From Acidobacteriota bacterium (GTDB lineage Bacteria; Acidobacteriota; Terriglobia; Terriglobales; Acidobacteriaceae), in the NCBI GenBank assembly GCA_003225005.1, contig QIAN01000107.1, positions 1-64,000 of the forward strand: a stretch of 64,000 nucleotides of DNA, written 5' to 3'. The notes under the pieces were generated by a model that made no database searches, was not told the DNA's origin, and saw only the letters and a program-made list of their open reading frames with translations. The translations under genes were made by a program, and so were the position numbers. Positions 10,265-20,379 of the stretch are shown here, in pieces (within the stretch, counting starts at the first letter, position 1; each line of letters starts with the position of its first letter).

Positions 10265-10440
10265 GTCGGCCAACACTCCAGCGCGACGCCTCTTCCATTG
10301 AAGTCGCATTTCTCGGAGGTGCCTGCACTTCCTTTTTTCCTATTCTGCCGTACAATTGCCTCTCAACATCGGCCCTTGGCTAGGCTTGAGGTCCCGGCCG
10401 ATGAAGGGCAAGAATCGCAGTTCTTCCGGAGAACATCTAA

Positions 10441-11517
10441 GTGTCGGTGGAGAACAGCAAACCTCACAGAGTCGTCGTCGCGACTGTCAATGGGCGCGAC
10501 GAGAGCCCCGTAACCGCCAGCTTGCTGCCAACCTCCAGCGCTCCCCTGGCGACGCTTTATGGGCGCCCGCTGTTATCTAACCAGGGTATACCACTCCATC
10601 TGGACTGGGTGAAGCAGGTTCGAGTGAATACCAGCGCCGTGGAACGCAGGCAGCAGAGTCATGTGGCGCGTCGCACGGTGAAAAAAGATTGGCAAGCAGC
10701 ATGGCTGTTGAGGGCCATCACGTGCATGGACCTTACCACCCTTTCGGGAGACGACACAGACGAGCGCGTCCGACGCCTGTGCGCGAAGGCCAGGCGACCG
10801 ATTCTGTACGAACTCGTGAAAGGCCTGGGTATCGAAGATCTCAACCTCCAGGTTGCAGCGGTTTGCGTCTATCACCGGTTCGTGGAAACAGCCAGAAGGG
10901 CGCTTGAAGGCAGCAGTGTGCGAGTTGCCGCTGTCTCCACCGGATTCCCCGCAGGACTTTCTCCCTTGCCCGAGCGCGTAGCGGAAATCCGCCGCTCGGT
11001 CGAAGCGGGGGCACAAGATATTGACGTTGTGATCACACGCGCGCACGTCTTTGGCGGCAGATGGCAAGAACTTTACGATGAGATCGCCGCGTTCAAACAA
11101 GCAAGCGGCGCCGCCCACATGAAAGTCATCCTGGGGACGGGAGATCTGCTCACGCTTCGCAATGTTGCCCGCGCCAGCTTCGTTGCCATGATGGCCGGCG
11201 CCGACTTCATCAAAACCTCGACTGGAAAAGAGCCCACCAACGCCACGCTACCCGTGGGCTTCGTGATGACCCGCGCCATACGGGAATATGCGCAGGAAAC
11301 CGGCATGGCTGTCGGCTTCAAGGCCGCCGGCGGAATTCGTACCGCCAAGCAATCCATCGAATGGCTAGCCTTGATGAAAGAGGAACTTGGCGGCTCATGG
11401 ATGAAGGCAGAACTCTTCCGCCTCGGTGCCAGCGGGCTGTTAAACGATATTGAGCGGCAACTGGAGCATCACGCGACTGGGCGGTATTCTGCCGATTATC
11501 GCCATCCCATCGCGTAG
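10441..11517 (+). CDS. deoC: Deoxyribose-phosphate aldolase
   Basis: TVKKDWQAAWLLRAITCMDLTTLSGDDT, DFIKTSTGKEPTNATLPV, VGFKAAGGIRTAKQSIEWLALM; true start may lie downstream of 10441. Confidence 0.9.
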   Translation: MSVENSKPHRVVVATVNGRDESPVTASLLPTSSAPLATLYGRPLLSNQGIPLHLDWVKQVRVNTSAVERRQQSHVARRTVKKDWQAAWLLRAITCMDLTTLSGDDTDERVRRLCAKARRPILYELVKGLGIEDLNLQVAAVCVYHRFVETARRALEGSSVRVAAVSTGFPAGLSPLPERVAEIRRSVEAGAQDIDVVITRAHVFGGRWQELYDEIAAFKQASGAAHMKVILGTGDLLTLRNVARASFVAMMAGADFIKTSTGKEPTNATLPVGFVMTRAIREYAQETGMAVGFKAAGGIRTAKQSIEWLALMKEELGGSWMKAELFRLGASGLLNDIERQLEHHATGRYSADYRHPIA

Positions 11518-11548
11518 TGGTTAGCGACACAGAGACCTATGGACTCCA

Positions 11549-13939
11549 ATGAGCATCGCTGAAAAATTCGTAGCCATGGAATACGGCCCGGCGCCGGAAG
11601 ACTCGAAAGACGCGCTGGCATGGCTCGACCATCACCAGCGCCGATTCGGCCATTTCATGCATGGAGCTTGGGTGAAGCCTTCTGCCGGGGCATATTTCGA
11701 CACGGCTGACCCTTCAACCGGCGAGAAACTTGCGAGTGTGGCGCAAGGATCAGCCGCGGATATTGACGCCGCTGTCAAAGCCGCGCGCGCTGCGCTTCCC
11801 AAGTGGCAGGCGCTTACTCCTCATGTGCGGGCTCGTTACTTGTATGCGCTGGCGAGACAAGTGCAAAAGCATTCTCGCCGCCTGGCCGTGCTCGAAACCA
11901 TGGACAATGGAAAACCGATTCGCGAGAGCCGCGACCTCGATATTCCGCTGGTGGCGAGACATTTTTACTATCATGCCGGCTGGGCGCAACTGCTGCTTCA
12001 GGAGTTTCCGGATTACACGGCTTGCGGCGTTGTGGGACAGATCATTCCGTGGAACTTTCCACTGCTGATGCTGGCCTGGAAGATTGCGCCCGCTTTAGCG
12101 ACGGGAAACACGGTCGTCCTGAAGCCCGCCGAGTTCACGCCGCTTACTGCGCTAGCGTTTGCCGAAATCTGTCATGAGATCGGGCTGCCCGCCGGCGTGG
12201 TGAACATCGTCACCGGAGATGGTTCCACCGGCGAGGCATTGGTCAAACATCCGGACGTCGACAAGATCGCGTTCACCGGCTCAACCGAAGTTGGGCGCGC
12301 GATCCGGAGCTCGACCGCACAAAGCCACAAGCGGCTTTCTCTCGAACTGGGCGGCAAATCTCCTTTTATCGTGTTTGAAGACGCCGACCTCGACAGTGCT
12401 GTCGAAGGTCTGGTGGATGGAATCTGGCTCAATCAGGGGCAGGTGTGTTGCGCCGGCTCCCGCCTGCTCATGCAGGAGAGTATCGTCGAACCTCTGATCG
12501 CAAAAATACGCGCCCGCATGAGCACCCTCCGCGTAGGCCCGCCACTCGATAAAGCGATCGACATTGGTGCGATTGTCGCTCGGGTCCAACTTGATCGTAT
12601 TCAGCGACTGGTGAATCAAGGCGTGGCTGACGGCGCAACCTGCTGGCAGCCTCCAATGGAAATGCCATCGCGCGGGCTTTACTTCCCTCCGACTCTGCTC
12701 AGCAATGTTCATCCCACTTCGATCGTCGCACAGCAAGAAATTTTCGGTCCCGTGCTGGCAGCGATGACTTTCCGTACTCCCAGTGAAGCAGTCGAGCTAG
12801 CCAATAACACCGTGTACGGCCTTGCGGCGTGCGTGTGGAGCGAGAGCATCAATGTTGCGCTTGACGTTTCGGCGCAGCTCAAAGCCGGCGTGGTCTGGGT
12901 GAATTGCACTAACTTGTTTGACGCCTCCTGCGGCTTTGGCGGTTACCGTGAAAGCGGATACGGCCGCGAGGGCGGCAAGGAAGGCTTGCTGGAATATCTG
13001 GAACCAGCCTGGTTCAAGAACGCGACGGCATTACCTGCCGCGAAGCCGGCCCCACCTGAAGCTTCGAACGATGAAACCGAGTCCGCGACTCCGGCCCTTG
13101 ATATTGACCGCACCGTAAAACTTTACATCGGGGGCAAACAAGCGCGACCGGATTCCGGCTACAGCATGGAAGTCCGAAGTAACCGTGGCCAACTAATCGG
13201 CGAAGTAGGGCTGGGCAACCGCAAGGACATTCGCAACGCGGTCGAAGCCGCGCATAAAGCCTCGGGCTGGGCCAGGACCGCGGCGCATAACCGTGCCCAG
13301 ATTCTTTATTACATGGCGGAGAACCTGTCGCAGCGTCGCCGGGAGATCGAGCATCGACTAGCGGCTGCCGTTGGAGAACCACAAGCCACAGCGGAGGTGA
13401 GCGCGAGTATTGAGCGCATCTTTTCTTATGCCGCGTGGACCGACAAGTTCGAGGGTGCCGTGCACAATCCGCCATTCCGCAGCATTGCGATCGCAATGAA
13501 CGAGCCAATGGGGACCGTAGGCATCATTTGCCCACGGGAAGCGCCTCTGCTGGGCTTCCTGTCTCTGCTGATGCCCGCGATCGCCGCTGGCAACACGGCA
13601 ATCGTTGTTCCTTCGGAAACTTATCCGCTCATTACCGGGGACTTGTACCAGCTCTTCGACACCAGCGATCTACCGGGCGGTGTAGTTAACATCGTCACTG
13701 GGTACGCATCGCAACTTCTTAAGACTCTTGCCGAGCACGATGATGTGGACGCGATCTGGTGCTTCGCTGACGAAGGCAGCGCCTTCGCGGCGAAATCATT
13801 CTCAACTGGAAACTTGAAGCAGGTTTTCACCAACGAAGGTCGCGTGATTGACTGGTTCGACGTAAAGCAAGGCGAGGGCCGATGGTTTCTGCAGCACGCC
13901 ACCCAGGTGAAGAACATCTGGGTCCCGTATGGCGAGTGA
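11549..13939 (+). CDS. Double-domain aldehyde dehydrogenase (ALDH16-like)
   Basis: 796 aa. Domain 1 has PWNFPLLMLAWKIAPALATGNTVVLKPAE, FTGSTEVGR, LELGGKSP, NQGQVCCAGSR. A second ALDH-like domain (IGGKQARPDSGYSMEVRSNRGQLIGEVGLGNRKDI...) lacks the catalytic Cys block. Confidence 0.9.
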   Translation: MSIAEKFVAMEYGPAPEDSKDALAWLDHHQRRFGHFMHGAWVKPSAGAYFDTADPSTGEKLASVAQGSAADIDAAVKAARAALPKWQALTPHVRARYLYALARQVQKHSRRLAVLETMDNGKPIRESRDLDIPLVARHFYYHAGWAQLLLQEFPDYTACGVVGQIIPWNFPLLMLAWKIAPALATGNTVVLKPAEFTPLTALAFAEICHEIGLPAGVVNIVTGDGSTGEALVKHPDVDKIAFTGSTEVGRAIRSSTAQSHKRLSLELGGKSPFIVFEDADLDSAVEGLVDGIWLNQGQVCCAGSRLLMQESIVEPLIAKIRARMSTLRVGPPLDKAIDIGAIVARVQLDRIQRLVNQGVADGATCWQPPMEMPSRGLYFPPTLLSNVHPTSIVAQQEIFGPVLAAMTFRTPSEAVELANNTVYGLAACVWSESINVALDVSAQLKAGVVWVNCTNLFDASCGFGGYRESGYGREGGKEGLLEYLEPAWFKNATALPAAKPAPPEASNDETESATPALDIDRTVKLYIGGKQARPDSGYSMEVRSNRGQLIGEVGLGNRKDIRNAVEAAHKASGWARTAAHNRAQILYYMAENLSQRRREIEHRLAAAVGEPQATAEVSASIERIFSYAAWTDKFEGAVHNPPFRSIAIAMNEPMGTVGIICPREAPLLGFLSLLMPAIAAGNTAIVVPSETYPLITGDLYQLFDTSDLPGGVVNIVTGYASQLLKTLAEHDDVDAIWCFADEGSAFAAKSFSTGNLKQVFTNEGRVIDWFDVKQGEGRWFLQHATQVKNIWVPYGE

Positions 13940-14021
13940 TCAGGACACCCTTGTCGACCACAGTCACAGAGGCAAGAAGAAGAAACCGGGGAGGTTTTCT
14001 ATGGGTCTCTGGGGTGACAGC

Positions 14022-14049
14022 CTTCTGAAATCCAAGGCTTCTGAAATCC
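14022..14049. repeat. Exact 12-bp direct repeat CTTCTGAAATCC (14022-14033, 14038-14049)
   Basis: Read directly; ends one base upstream of a TTGACA hexamer. Confidence 0.65.
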
Positions 14050-14050
14050 G

Positions 14051-14080
14051 TTGACAAGAATCGAGAACGCTGACTAGACT
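14051..14080 (+). promoter_or_regulatory. Putative sigma70-like promoter for rbsK (TTGACA - 18 bp - TAGACT)
   Basis: TTGACA 14051-14056, TAGACT 14075-14080, 31 bp before the ATG at 14112. Confidence 0.45.
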
Positions 14081-14111
14081 CGGCCTTCCTCAACAGAGTT
14101 CCGTAAACTTT

Positions 14112-15047
14112 ATGGCCAAGCGTCCTCGCATCGCGGTGATTGGAAGCGCAAACATTGACTTGACTACCTTCAGTGATCGTTTCCCGAAGGCCGGGGAAAC
14201 AATCTTTGGCCAGAAGTTCGATCTCGGCTTTGGAGGCAAGGGTGCGAATCAGGCCGTGGCTTCTCGACTGTGCGGTGCTGACGTCTTCATGGTCGCCCGG
14301 GTGGGCAGCGACCTGTTCGGTCCTGCGACGATTGCGAACTTCAAGAAGCTTGGGATCGATGCCACTTACGTCAAGCAGATTGAAGGAGTCTCCAGTGGTG
14401 TGGCCCCGATTTTTGTTGAGCCCAACGGCCAGAACCGCATTCTCGTGGTCAAAGGAGCGAACGATCTGCTCAAGCCTGCGGACGTGGATGCCGCAGCCAA
14501 CCTGCTCAAGACCATCGATTGCATGGTTCTCCAGTTCGAAATCCCGCTCGAGACCGTTTACTACAGCGTCAGTTTCGCGCGTAAGAATAACATTCGCTGT
14601 GTGGTCAACCCTGCCCCCGCTCAGTCAATAAATATGAGTGCTCTAGTTGGACTCGACTATTTCGTTCCCAACGAGAGTGAAGCCGAGAGCATCACTGGAA
14701 TGCCGGTACGAAACGTGGACGATGCGAAGAAGTGTGCGAAAAAGTTACTGTCTGGCGGCGTCAAGCGGATCATCCTGACGCTGGGAGCGAACGGCTCATT
14801 GCTGGCAGGCCGCGACGGCATGGAGCACGTCCCCGCATTCAGCGTGAAAAGTGTTGACAGCACCGGCGCGGGCGACGCATTCATCGGCAGCTTTGCCGTG
14901 TTCCTCGGAGAAGGCCTGCCCGAGCGCGAAGCCGTCCGCCGCGCTAATCTCTACGCCGGACTCTCGACCACCGGTGTGGGGACTCAAAAATCATTTTATG
15001 ATCGTGCGCGCTACGATGCAGAGTGGGCGGCACGGTGTGGGTCCTAG
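14112..15047 (+). CDS. rbsK: Ribokinase (PfkB family)
   Basis: IAVIGSANIDLTTFSDRFPKAGETIFG, FGGKGANQAVASRLCG, VDSTGAGDAFIGSFA. Confidence 0.88.
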   Translation: MAKRPRIAVIGSANIDLTTFSDRFPKAGETIFGQKFDLGFGGKGANQAVASRLCGADVFMVARVGSDLFGPATIANFKKLGIDATYVKQIEGVSSGVAPIFVEPNGQNRILVVKGANDLLKPADVDAAANLLKTIDCMVLQFEIPLETVYYSVSFARKNNIRCVVNPAPAQSINMSALVGLDYFVPNESEAESITGMPVRNVDDAKKCAKKLLSGGVKRIILTLGANGSLLAGRDGMEHVPAFSVKSVDSTGAGDAFIGSFAVFLGEGLPEREAVRRANLYAGLSTTGVGTQKSFYDRARYDAEWAARCGS

Positions 15048-15083
15048 TTCCCGGGGGCCGGCTCTGATAACCAAACTTCGCCA

Positions 15084-15127
15084 CGGAATGAAAGATGCGA
15101 CTTCACAACGGAATGAAGGATCCGACT
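15084..15127. repeat. 19-bp imperfect direct repeat CGGAATGAAAGATGCGACT / CGGAATGAAGGATCCGACT
   Basis: Read directly; 17 of 19 identical, 25-bp period, upstream of the molybdoenzyme operon. Confidence 0.6.
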
Positions 15128-15250
15128 GAGAAGCGTGTGAAGGGTTTCCATCTCACCGCCCCTGTACAAACCCAGCCGCTTGTATAAGAATTACGTTCCA
15201 GCCCCGAGTTTGCGGCTTCATCTTCAATTTTTGCGCTCTAGGGACATTTC

Positions 15251-16102
15251 TTGTATTTCCGGCCCAACACGCTCGACGAGGCGGTTCACGTGCTGGCCAG
15301 CTCCGGAGGCCAAATCCTGGCGGGCGGCACCGACTTTTTCCCTTCCCTTGGTGATCGGCCGGTTACCGGGACCGTGGTGGATATTTCGGGGCTCGGTGAA
15401 CTGAAAGGTGTAGTCAAGCAGCCGAAGCATATACGGATCGGCGGGCTGACCACCTGGACCGAAGTCGTCAAGACTCCACTTCCGCGGGGCTTTGACGGGT
15501 TGAAGGCCGCTGCACGGGAAATCGGCGGGATTCAGATTCAGAATCGTGCGACCGTGGCTGGGAATCTTTGCAACGCATCCCCCGCCGCTGATAGCGTTCC
15601 GCCCTTGCTCACGCTCGACGCTGACGTCGAACTTGTTTCGCAGGCGGGGGTACGCCGAGTTGCGCTGGCGGACTTCATAGTGGGCAATCGGAAAACCTTG
15701 CGGCGGCCGGGCGAAATCCTCTCCCAGATATTCGTGCCGCGTAGAGTTGAGAATGCTGCGTCAACATTTCTGAAGCTGGGAGCTCGACGTTATCTGGTGA
15801 TCTCGATCGCGATGGTTGCCGCTGTCATCCGGATGGATTCTGGTGGTCGGGTAACAGACGCGCGTGTCGCTATCGGCTCTTGCTCCGTCGTGGCGAGACG
15901 GCTTCCGGACTTGGAGCACGCGCTGATTGGCGCGTCTGTGGCTTCTGTCGGGGCATCGCCCACCTTGGGATCACTTGCGACTGCGGATCATCTTAAGGAC
16001 CTGTCACCCGTCAGCGACGTTCGCGCCACGGCTGCTTACCGGTGCGACGCTGCTTTACGATTGGTGCAGCGCGCTCTGGATGCGTGCGCGGGGAGTTCAT
16101 GA
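15251..16102 (+). CDS. FAD-binding subunit of xanthine dehydrogenase-family molybdoenzyme (CoxM/XdhB/NdhF-like)
   Basis: TTG start; FRPNTLDEAVHVLASSGGQILAGGTDFFPSL, IGGIQIQNRATVAGNLCNASPAADSVPPLLTLDA. Confidence 0.9.
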   Translation: MYFRPNTLDEAVHVLASSGGQILAGGTDFFPSLGDRPVTGTVVDISGLGELKGVVKQPKHIRIGGLTTWTEVVKTPLPRGFDGLKAAAREIGGIQIQNRATVAGNLCNASPAADSVPPLLTLDADVELVSQAGVRRVALADFIVGNRKTLRRPGEILSQIFVPRRVENAASTFLKLGARRYLVISIAMVAAVIRMDSGGRVTDARVAIGSCSVVARRLPDLEHALIGASVASVGASPTLGSLATADHLKDLSPVSDVRATAAYRCDAALRLVQRALDACAGSS

Positions 16103-18920
16103 TGGCCAGCATCGCTCCCGCATCGGAAACAAAGTGTCTGCTTAAGCTGGTGGTGAATGACCGCAAGCTATCGGTGGTCGCTCCCCCCGTCCAAAGGCTT
16201 TCGCGCGTTTTGCGGGAACAACTCGGACTCACGGGAACGAAAGTTGGTTGTGATGCCGGAGATTGCGGCGCCTGCACCGTTCTGCTGGATGGAGAAGCGG
16301 TTTGCGCTTGCCTGGTGGCGGTGGGCCAGGTCGAAAACCATGCAATCACGACTATCGAAGGACTGAAATCCAGACCTCCACTATTTGACCGCCTGCAAGA
16401 TGCATTTCTTAGGCACGGAGCCGCACAATGTGGGGCCTGCACGCCGGGCATGCTGGTCTCGGCCACCGCGCTTCTGGAGCACAATAGTTCGCCTTCCGAA
16501 AGCGAAGTGACGGATGCGCTTGGCGGTGTGCTCTGCCGCTGCACGGGATATAGAAAGATAATCACTGCTGTTCTCGACGCGGCGGTTCTCAATACTGGCC
16601 CAGAGTCCGCAGAGCCTTCTTGTCCCACCGCGGGAGCTTCGGTTGGTCAGCGACTGGTCCGCCTGGATGGTAAGCCAAAAGTTGAAGGCACGGAGATCTA
16701 CGGAGCAGACGAGATACCGGCTGGCGCGCTCGCCCTACGTGTCGTGCGATGCCCGTATCATCGGGCGAAGTTTCGCTTCGGTGATCTGGAGGCGTTCGTT
16801 GCGGCTCATCCCGGCGTGGAGGCGATTCTTACCTCCAAAGACGTGCCGGGTGAAGATTGTTACGGCGTGATTGCAAGCTTTGCGGATCAGCCGATTTTTG
16901 CGCACGAGGAAGCTCGGCATCGGGGTGAAGCCGTCGCTGCGATTGTCGGCGAAGCACAGGCAATCGAAGAGCTTGATACGGCAACCTTCCCAGCCAGCTG
17001 GGAGGAATTGCCTTTGCTCAGAACCATTGATGAAGCTCTCGCGCCCGGTGCTCGGCTCATCCATGCTCATCGCCCGGAGAACGTGCTGACTCGCGGACGC
17101 GTGGCGCGAGGGAATGTAGAGCAGGCTCTAGCTGAGGCGGATGCAGTCGTTGAAGGCGAATTTGAAACCGGCTTCGTCGAGCATGCCTGCATCGAGCCTG
17201 AAGCCGGATTTGCTCGGCGCGTGGGCGATCAGATCGAGATCCAGGCCTGCACCCAGTCGCCATACATGGACCGGGCGGATATCGCGAAGCTTCTGGGAAT
17301 TGCTGTCGAAGCGGTGCGGATTATTCCAACCGCTGTCGGCGGCGGCTTCGGCACAAAGCTGGACCTGTCGGTTCAGCCATTCTCGCACTTGCCGCGTGGC
17401 GTTTGCGGCGGCCGGTGCGTATGGTTTATTCACGCATCGAGTCCATCATGGCCACGACCAAGCGCCATCCCGCACGCATGCGCTGCCGCGCCGGGGCAAC
17501 CAAGGACGGCGAATTGCTTGCGCTTGATTTCACCGCCGATTTCAACACCGGCGCCTATTCGTCTTGGGGGCCTACGGTTGCGGCGCGCGTTCCGGTGCAT
17601 GCTTCCGGACCGTATGCGGTCCCGCACTACCGGGCACTGACGCGGGCCATCCACACCAACGTTGTTCCTGCTGGCGCATTTCGTGGCTTCGGCGTGCCGC
17701 AAATGGCAATCGCGCAAGAACAACTCTATGACGATCTCGCAATCAAACTCGGGATCGACCCTCTCGAATTTCGCATCTTGAACGCGCTCGACGATCAATC
17801 TCCCACGGTCACCGGGCAAATTATGGGAGAAGGCGTAGGCATTCGCGCCTGCTTCGAAGCCCTGCGCCCTAAGTGGAATACGGCGCGCGCCGAGGCCGTG
17901 AAATTCAATGCAACCACCGCCGGGCCGATTCGCCGGGGTGTTGGCGTGGCGGGAATGTGGTACGGGTGTGGGAACACGTCACTGCCAAACCCTTCCACCG
18001 TGCGCATCGGGCTAAAGCGGGATGGCAGAATTGCGCTGCACCAGGGGGCGGTCGACATTGGCCAGGGATCGAATACGATCGTCACGCAAATTTGCGCTGA
18101 CGCTTTATGCGCAGCGGTCGAGTGCTTCGATTTGATTTCTGGAGATACCGCAGTTACGCCCGATTGCGGTAAGACGTCGGCATCGCGGCAGACATTTGTC
18201 ACCGGCAAAGCGGCGCACATGGCCGGAAAAGAACTCCGCCGGGCCATTCTTCGACTCGCGAATACGCGCGCGGATTGCGAAGACAACCTCATTGTTTTCG
18301 GCGAGGGGGTGCTAACCATCCATGAAGGCGGGAAACCGCGTGATTTTCCTTTGCAAGATTTGCCGCTTGATAAGTACGGCTACGTGCTAACTGCGGAGCA
18401 GACCTTCGATCCACCGACCAGCCCGCTAGACGAAGACGGGCAGGGCAACCCGTATGCTGTCTACGGATTCGGCGCCCACATGGCGGAAATCGCTATCGAC
18501 ATTGAGCTAGGAACGGTGCGGGTGGTGAAGGTCACTGCCGCACACGATGTGGGTCGAGCCATCAACCCCACCCTGATTGAGGGTCAAATCGAGGGCGGCG
18601 TCGCCCAGGGGCTCGGCATGGCTTTAATGGAGGAATTCTTTCCGGGCAAAGGCGAAAACTTGCATGACTACCTGATTCCCTCGGCCGGCGACATACCTCC
18701 GGTCGAATCGATCCTGATTGAAGACCCGTCTCCCATCGGGCCATTCGGGGCGAAAGGCATCGGCGAGCAGGCCGTGATCCCGACGGCGCCGGCGATCCTG
18801 AATGCGATTCACCACGCGACCGGGGTACGCATGCGCCGGATTCCCGCAACCCCGGACCGCATACGCGAGGCTATCCTCGCCCGCACTTCCGGTGACGGCG
18901 GTGGAGCCAGTCGTGCCTGA
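16099..18920 (+). CDS. Fused [2Fe-2S] + molybdopterin subunit of xanthine dehydrogenase-family enzyme; interrupted by a 1-nt frameshift near 17382
   Basis: ORF 16042-17640 carries 2Fe-2S motifs GCDAGDCGACTVLLDG, CGACTPGML, LCRCTGYRKI and the start of the Mo domain (GGGFGTKLDLSVQPF). ORF 17403-18920 continues it (RLRRPVRMVYSRIESIMATTKRHPARM...GAFRGFGVPQ...GAKGIGEQAV). Adding one C after 17382 (TTC CTC GCA CTT GCC GCG TGG) restores a ~940 aa frame. Confidence 0.85.
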
Positions 18921-20379
18921 CCACGACGCCATCCGTTGCGACGCCTGCCCGGTCCTCTGTTACATTAAGCCCGGCCGCACCGGTGCATGCGATCGATACG
19001 GCAACCAGGATGGTCAACTCGTTCGCCTGGATCCTCATGTTGTGCTGGATCGAGCTGTGTCGCGTGGTGACTCGGTTGTGCCTTTCCTGGAGCGCAATCG
19101 CGACTGGGACGGCAACATCGTGAGCGGTCCCGCAACCTTCGTCACCGCCATTGGTGCGGGCACGACCTATCCCGACTACAAACCTGCTCCATTCATCATC
19201 TCTTCTGAAGTCGCAGGTGTGGACATGGTGACGGTCGTGACCGAGGGCATCTTCAGCTACTGTGGAGTGAAGGTAAAGATCGATACCGATCGTCACTTGG
19301 GGCTGGAGCGCAATCTGGTGCGTGCGAAAGGCGAACCGGTGGGGCACGTTACCACCAGCGAATACGGGTCGCAGATGCTCTCGCTGGGCGGCGTCCGTCA
19401 TCTCACCGGCGGTACCCGCGACGAAGGCAATGCTACTTGCGAAACCCTGCTCAACTTATGCAACGGCAAAGCGGCCGAGCTAACGATTGATGAAGGGGCA
19501 GATGTTGTCGTGCAGGCGGGCAAGCCTCCCGTCGTAAACGGAGTGGTGGAAGAGCGCATGCGCGTCGGCTGCGGTTCGGCAACGATCGGCATGTTCGCCA
19601 AGCAGTGGCACGAAAAGATTGACGACGTTGTGGTGGTGGACGATCACATCACAGGGGTCCTCTCCGAGCACCAGGCGGGGAAAATGCTCGGCATCCCTGA
19701 AACCGGCATCAAGATGAAGGGCCGTCGCTCCACACCGGGCCGCTACTTCCGGGTCGCGGAGCCGGGCACGGCGTGGGGTGGTACGAAAATTACCGACCCG
19801 CTCTCAATCCTCGCACCGTTCAATCCCAAAATTGCATGGCCCGGTTTGCGGCTGCTGATGGTGAGCACCACTGGCGAGCATCACGCATACTACGAACTGG
19901 ACGATGCCCTCCGTCCCCTGGAAAAGGATTTGCCTGATTCGCTGCGGCTTTCCGTGCAAAGAATCAAAGAGAATTGCGAACCCGCACTCTCAACCGTTCT
20001 CTTTATGGGCGGGGCCGGAGGCTCGTTGCGCGCGGGGGTCACTGCGAATCCAGTTAAGCTAACGCGCTCGGTGAGAGATTCATTAACTCGCGTCACTTGC
20101 GGCGGCGCACCTGTTTATGTCTGGCCGGGGGGTGGAATCACGCTCATGGTGGACGTCAGCCGGATGCCGGAGAATGCGTTCGGGTACGTGCCCACTCCCG
20201 CTTTGGTCGCGCCCATCGAGTTCACGCTTAAGCTCGATGACTACTCGGCTCTGGGCGGCTACGTGGATCGGGTGCGCCCGCTGAGCTCGCTTTTGAATGA
20301 TGAAGGACGCCGTCACGTGTCGGCACGTGCCGAAAATCCCTGGCCATTCGAGGACAAGAGTAGGAGATCCCAATCGTGA
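18913..20379 (+). CDS. 6-hydroxynicotinate reductase-like Fe-S protein
   Basis: GTG start overlapping the upstream stop; N-terminal IRCDACPVLCYIKPGRTGACDRYG (CxxCxxxCx9C) and the family-like central region; resembles proteins annotated as 6-hydroxynicotinate reductase. Confidence 0.75.
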   Translation: MPDHDAIRCDACPVLCYIKPGRTGACDRYGNQDGQLVRLDPHVVLDRAVSRGDSVVPFLERNRDWDGNIVSGPATFVTAIGAGTTYPDYKPAPFIISSEVAGVDMVTVVTEGIFSYCGVKVKIDTDRHLGLERNLVRAKGEPVGHVTTSEYGSQMLSLGGVRHLTGGTRDEGNATCETLLNLCNGKAAELTIDEGADVVVQAGKPPVVNGVVEERMRVGCGSATIGMFAKQWHEKIDDVVVVDDHITGVLSEHQAGKMLGIPETGIKMKGRRSTPGRYFRVAEPGTAWGGTKITDPLSILAPFNPKIAWPGLRLLMVSTTGEHHAYYELDDALRPLEKDLPDSLRLSVQRIKENCEPALSTVLFMGGAGGSLRAGVTANPVKLTRSVRDSLTRVTCGGAPVYVWPGGGITLMVDVSRMPENAFGYVPTPALVAPIEFTLKLDDYSALGGYVDRVRPLSSLLNDEGRRHVSARAENPWPFEDKSRRSQS

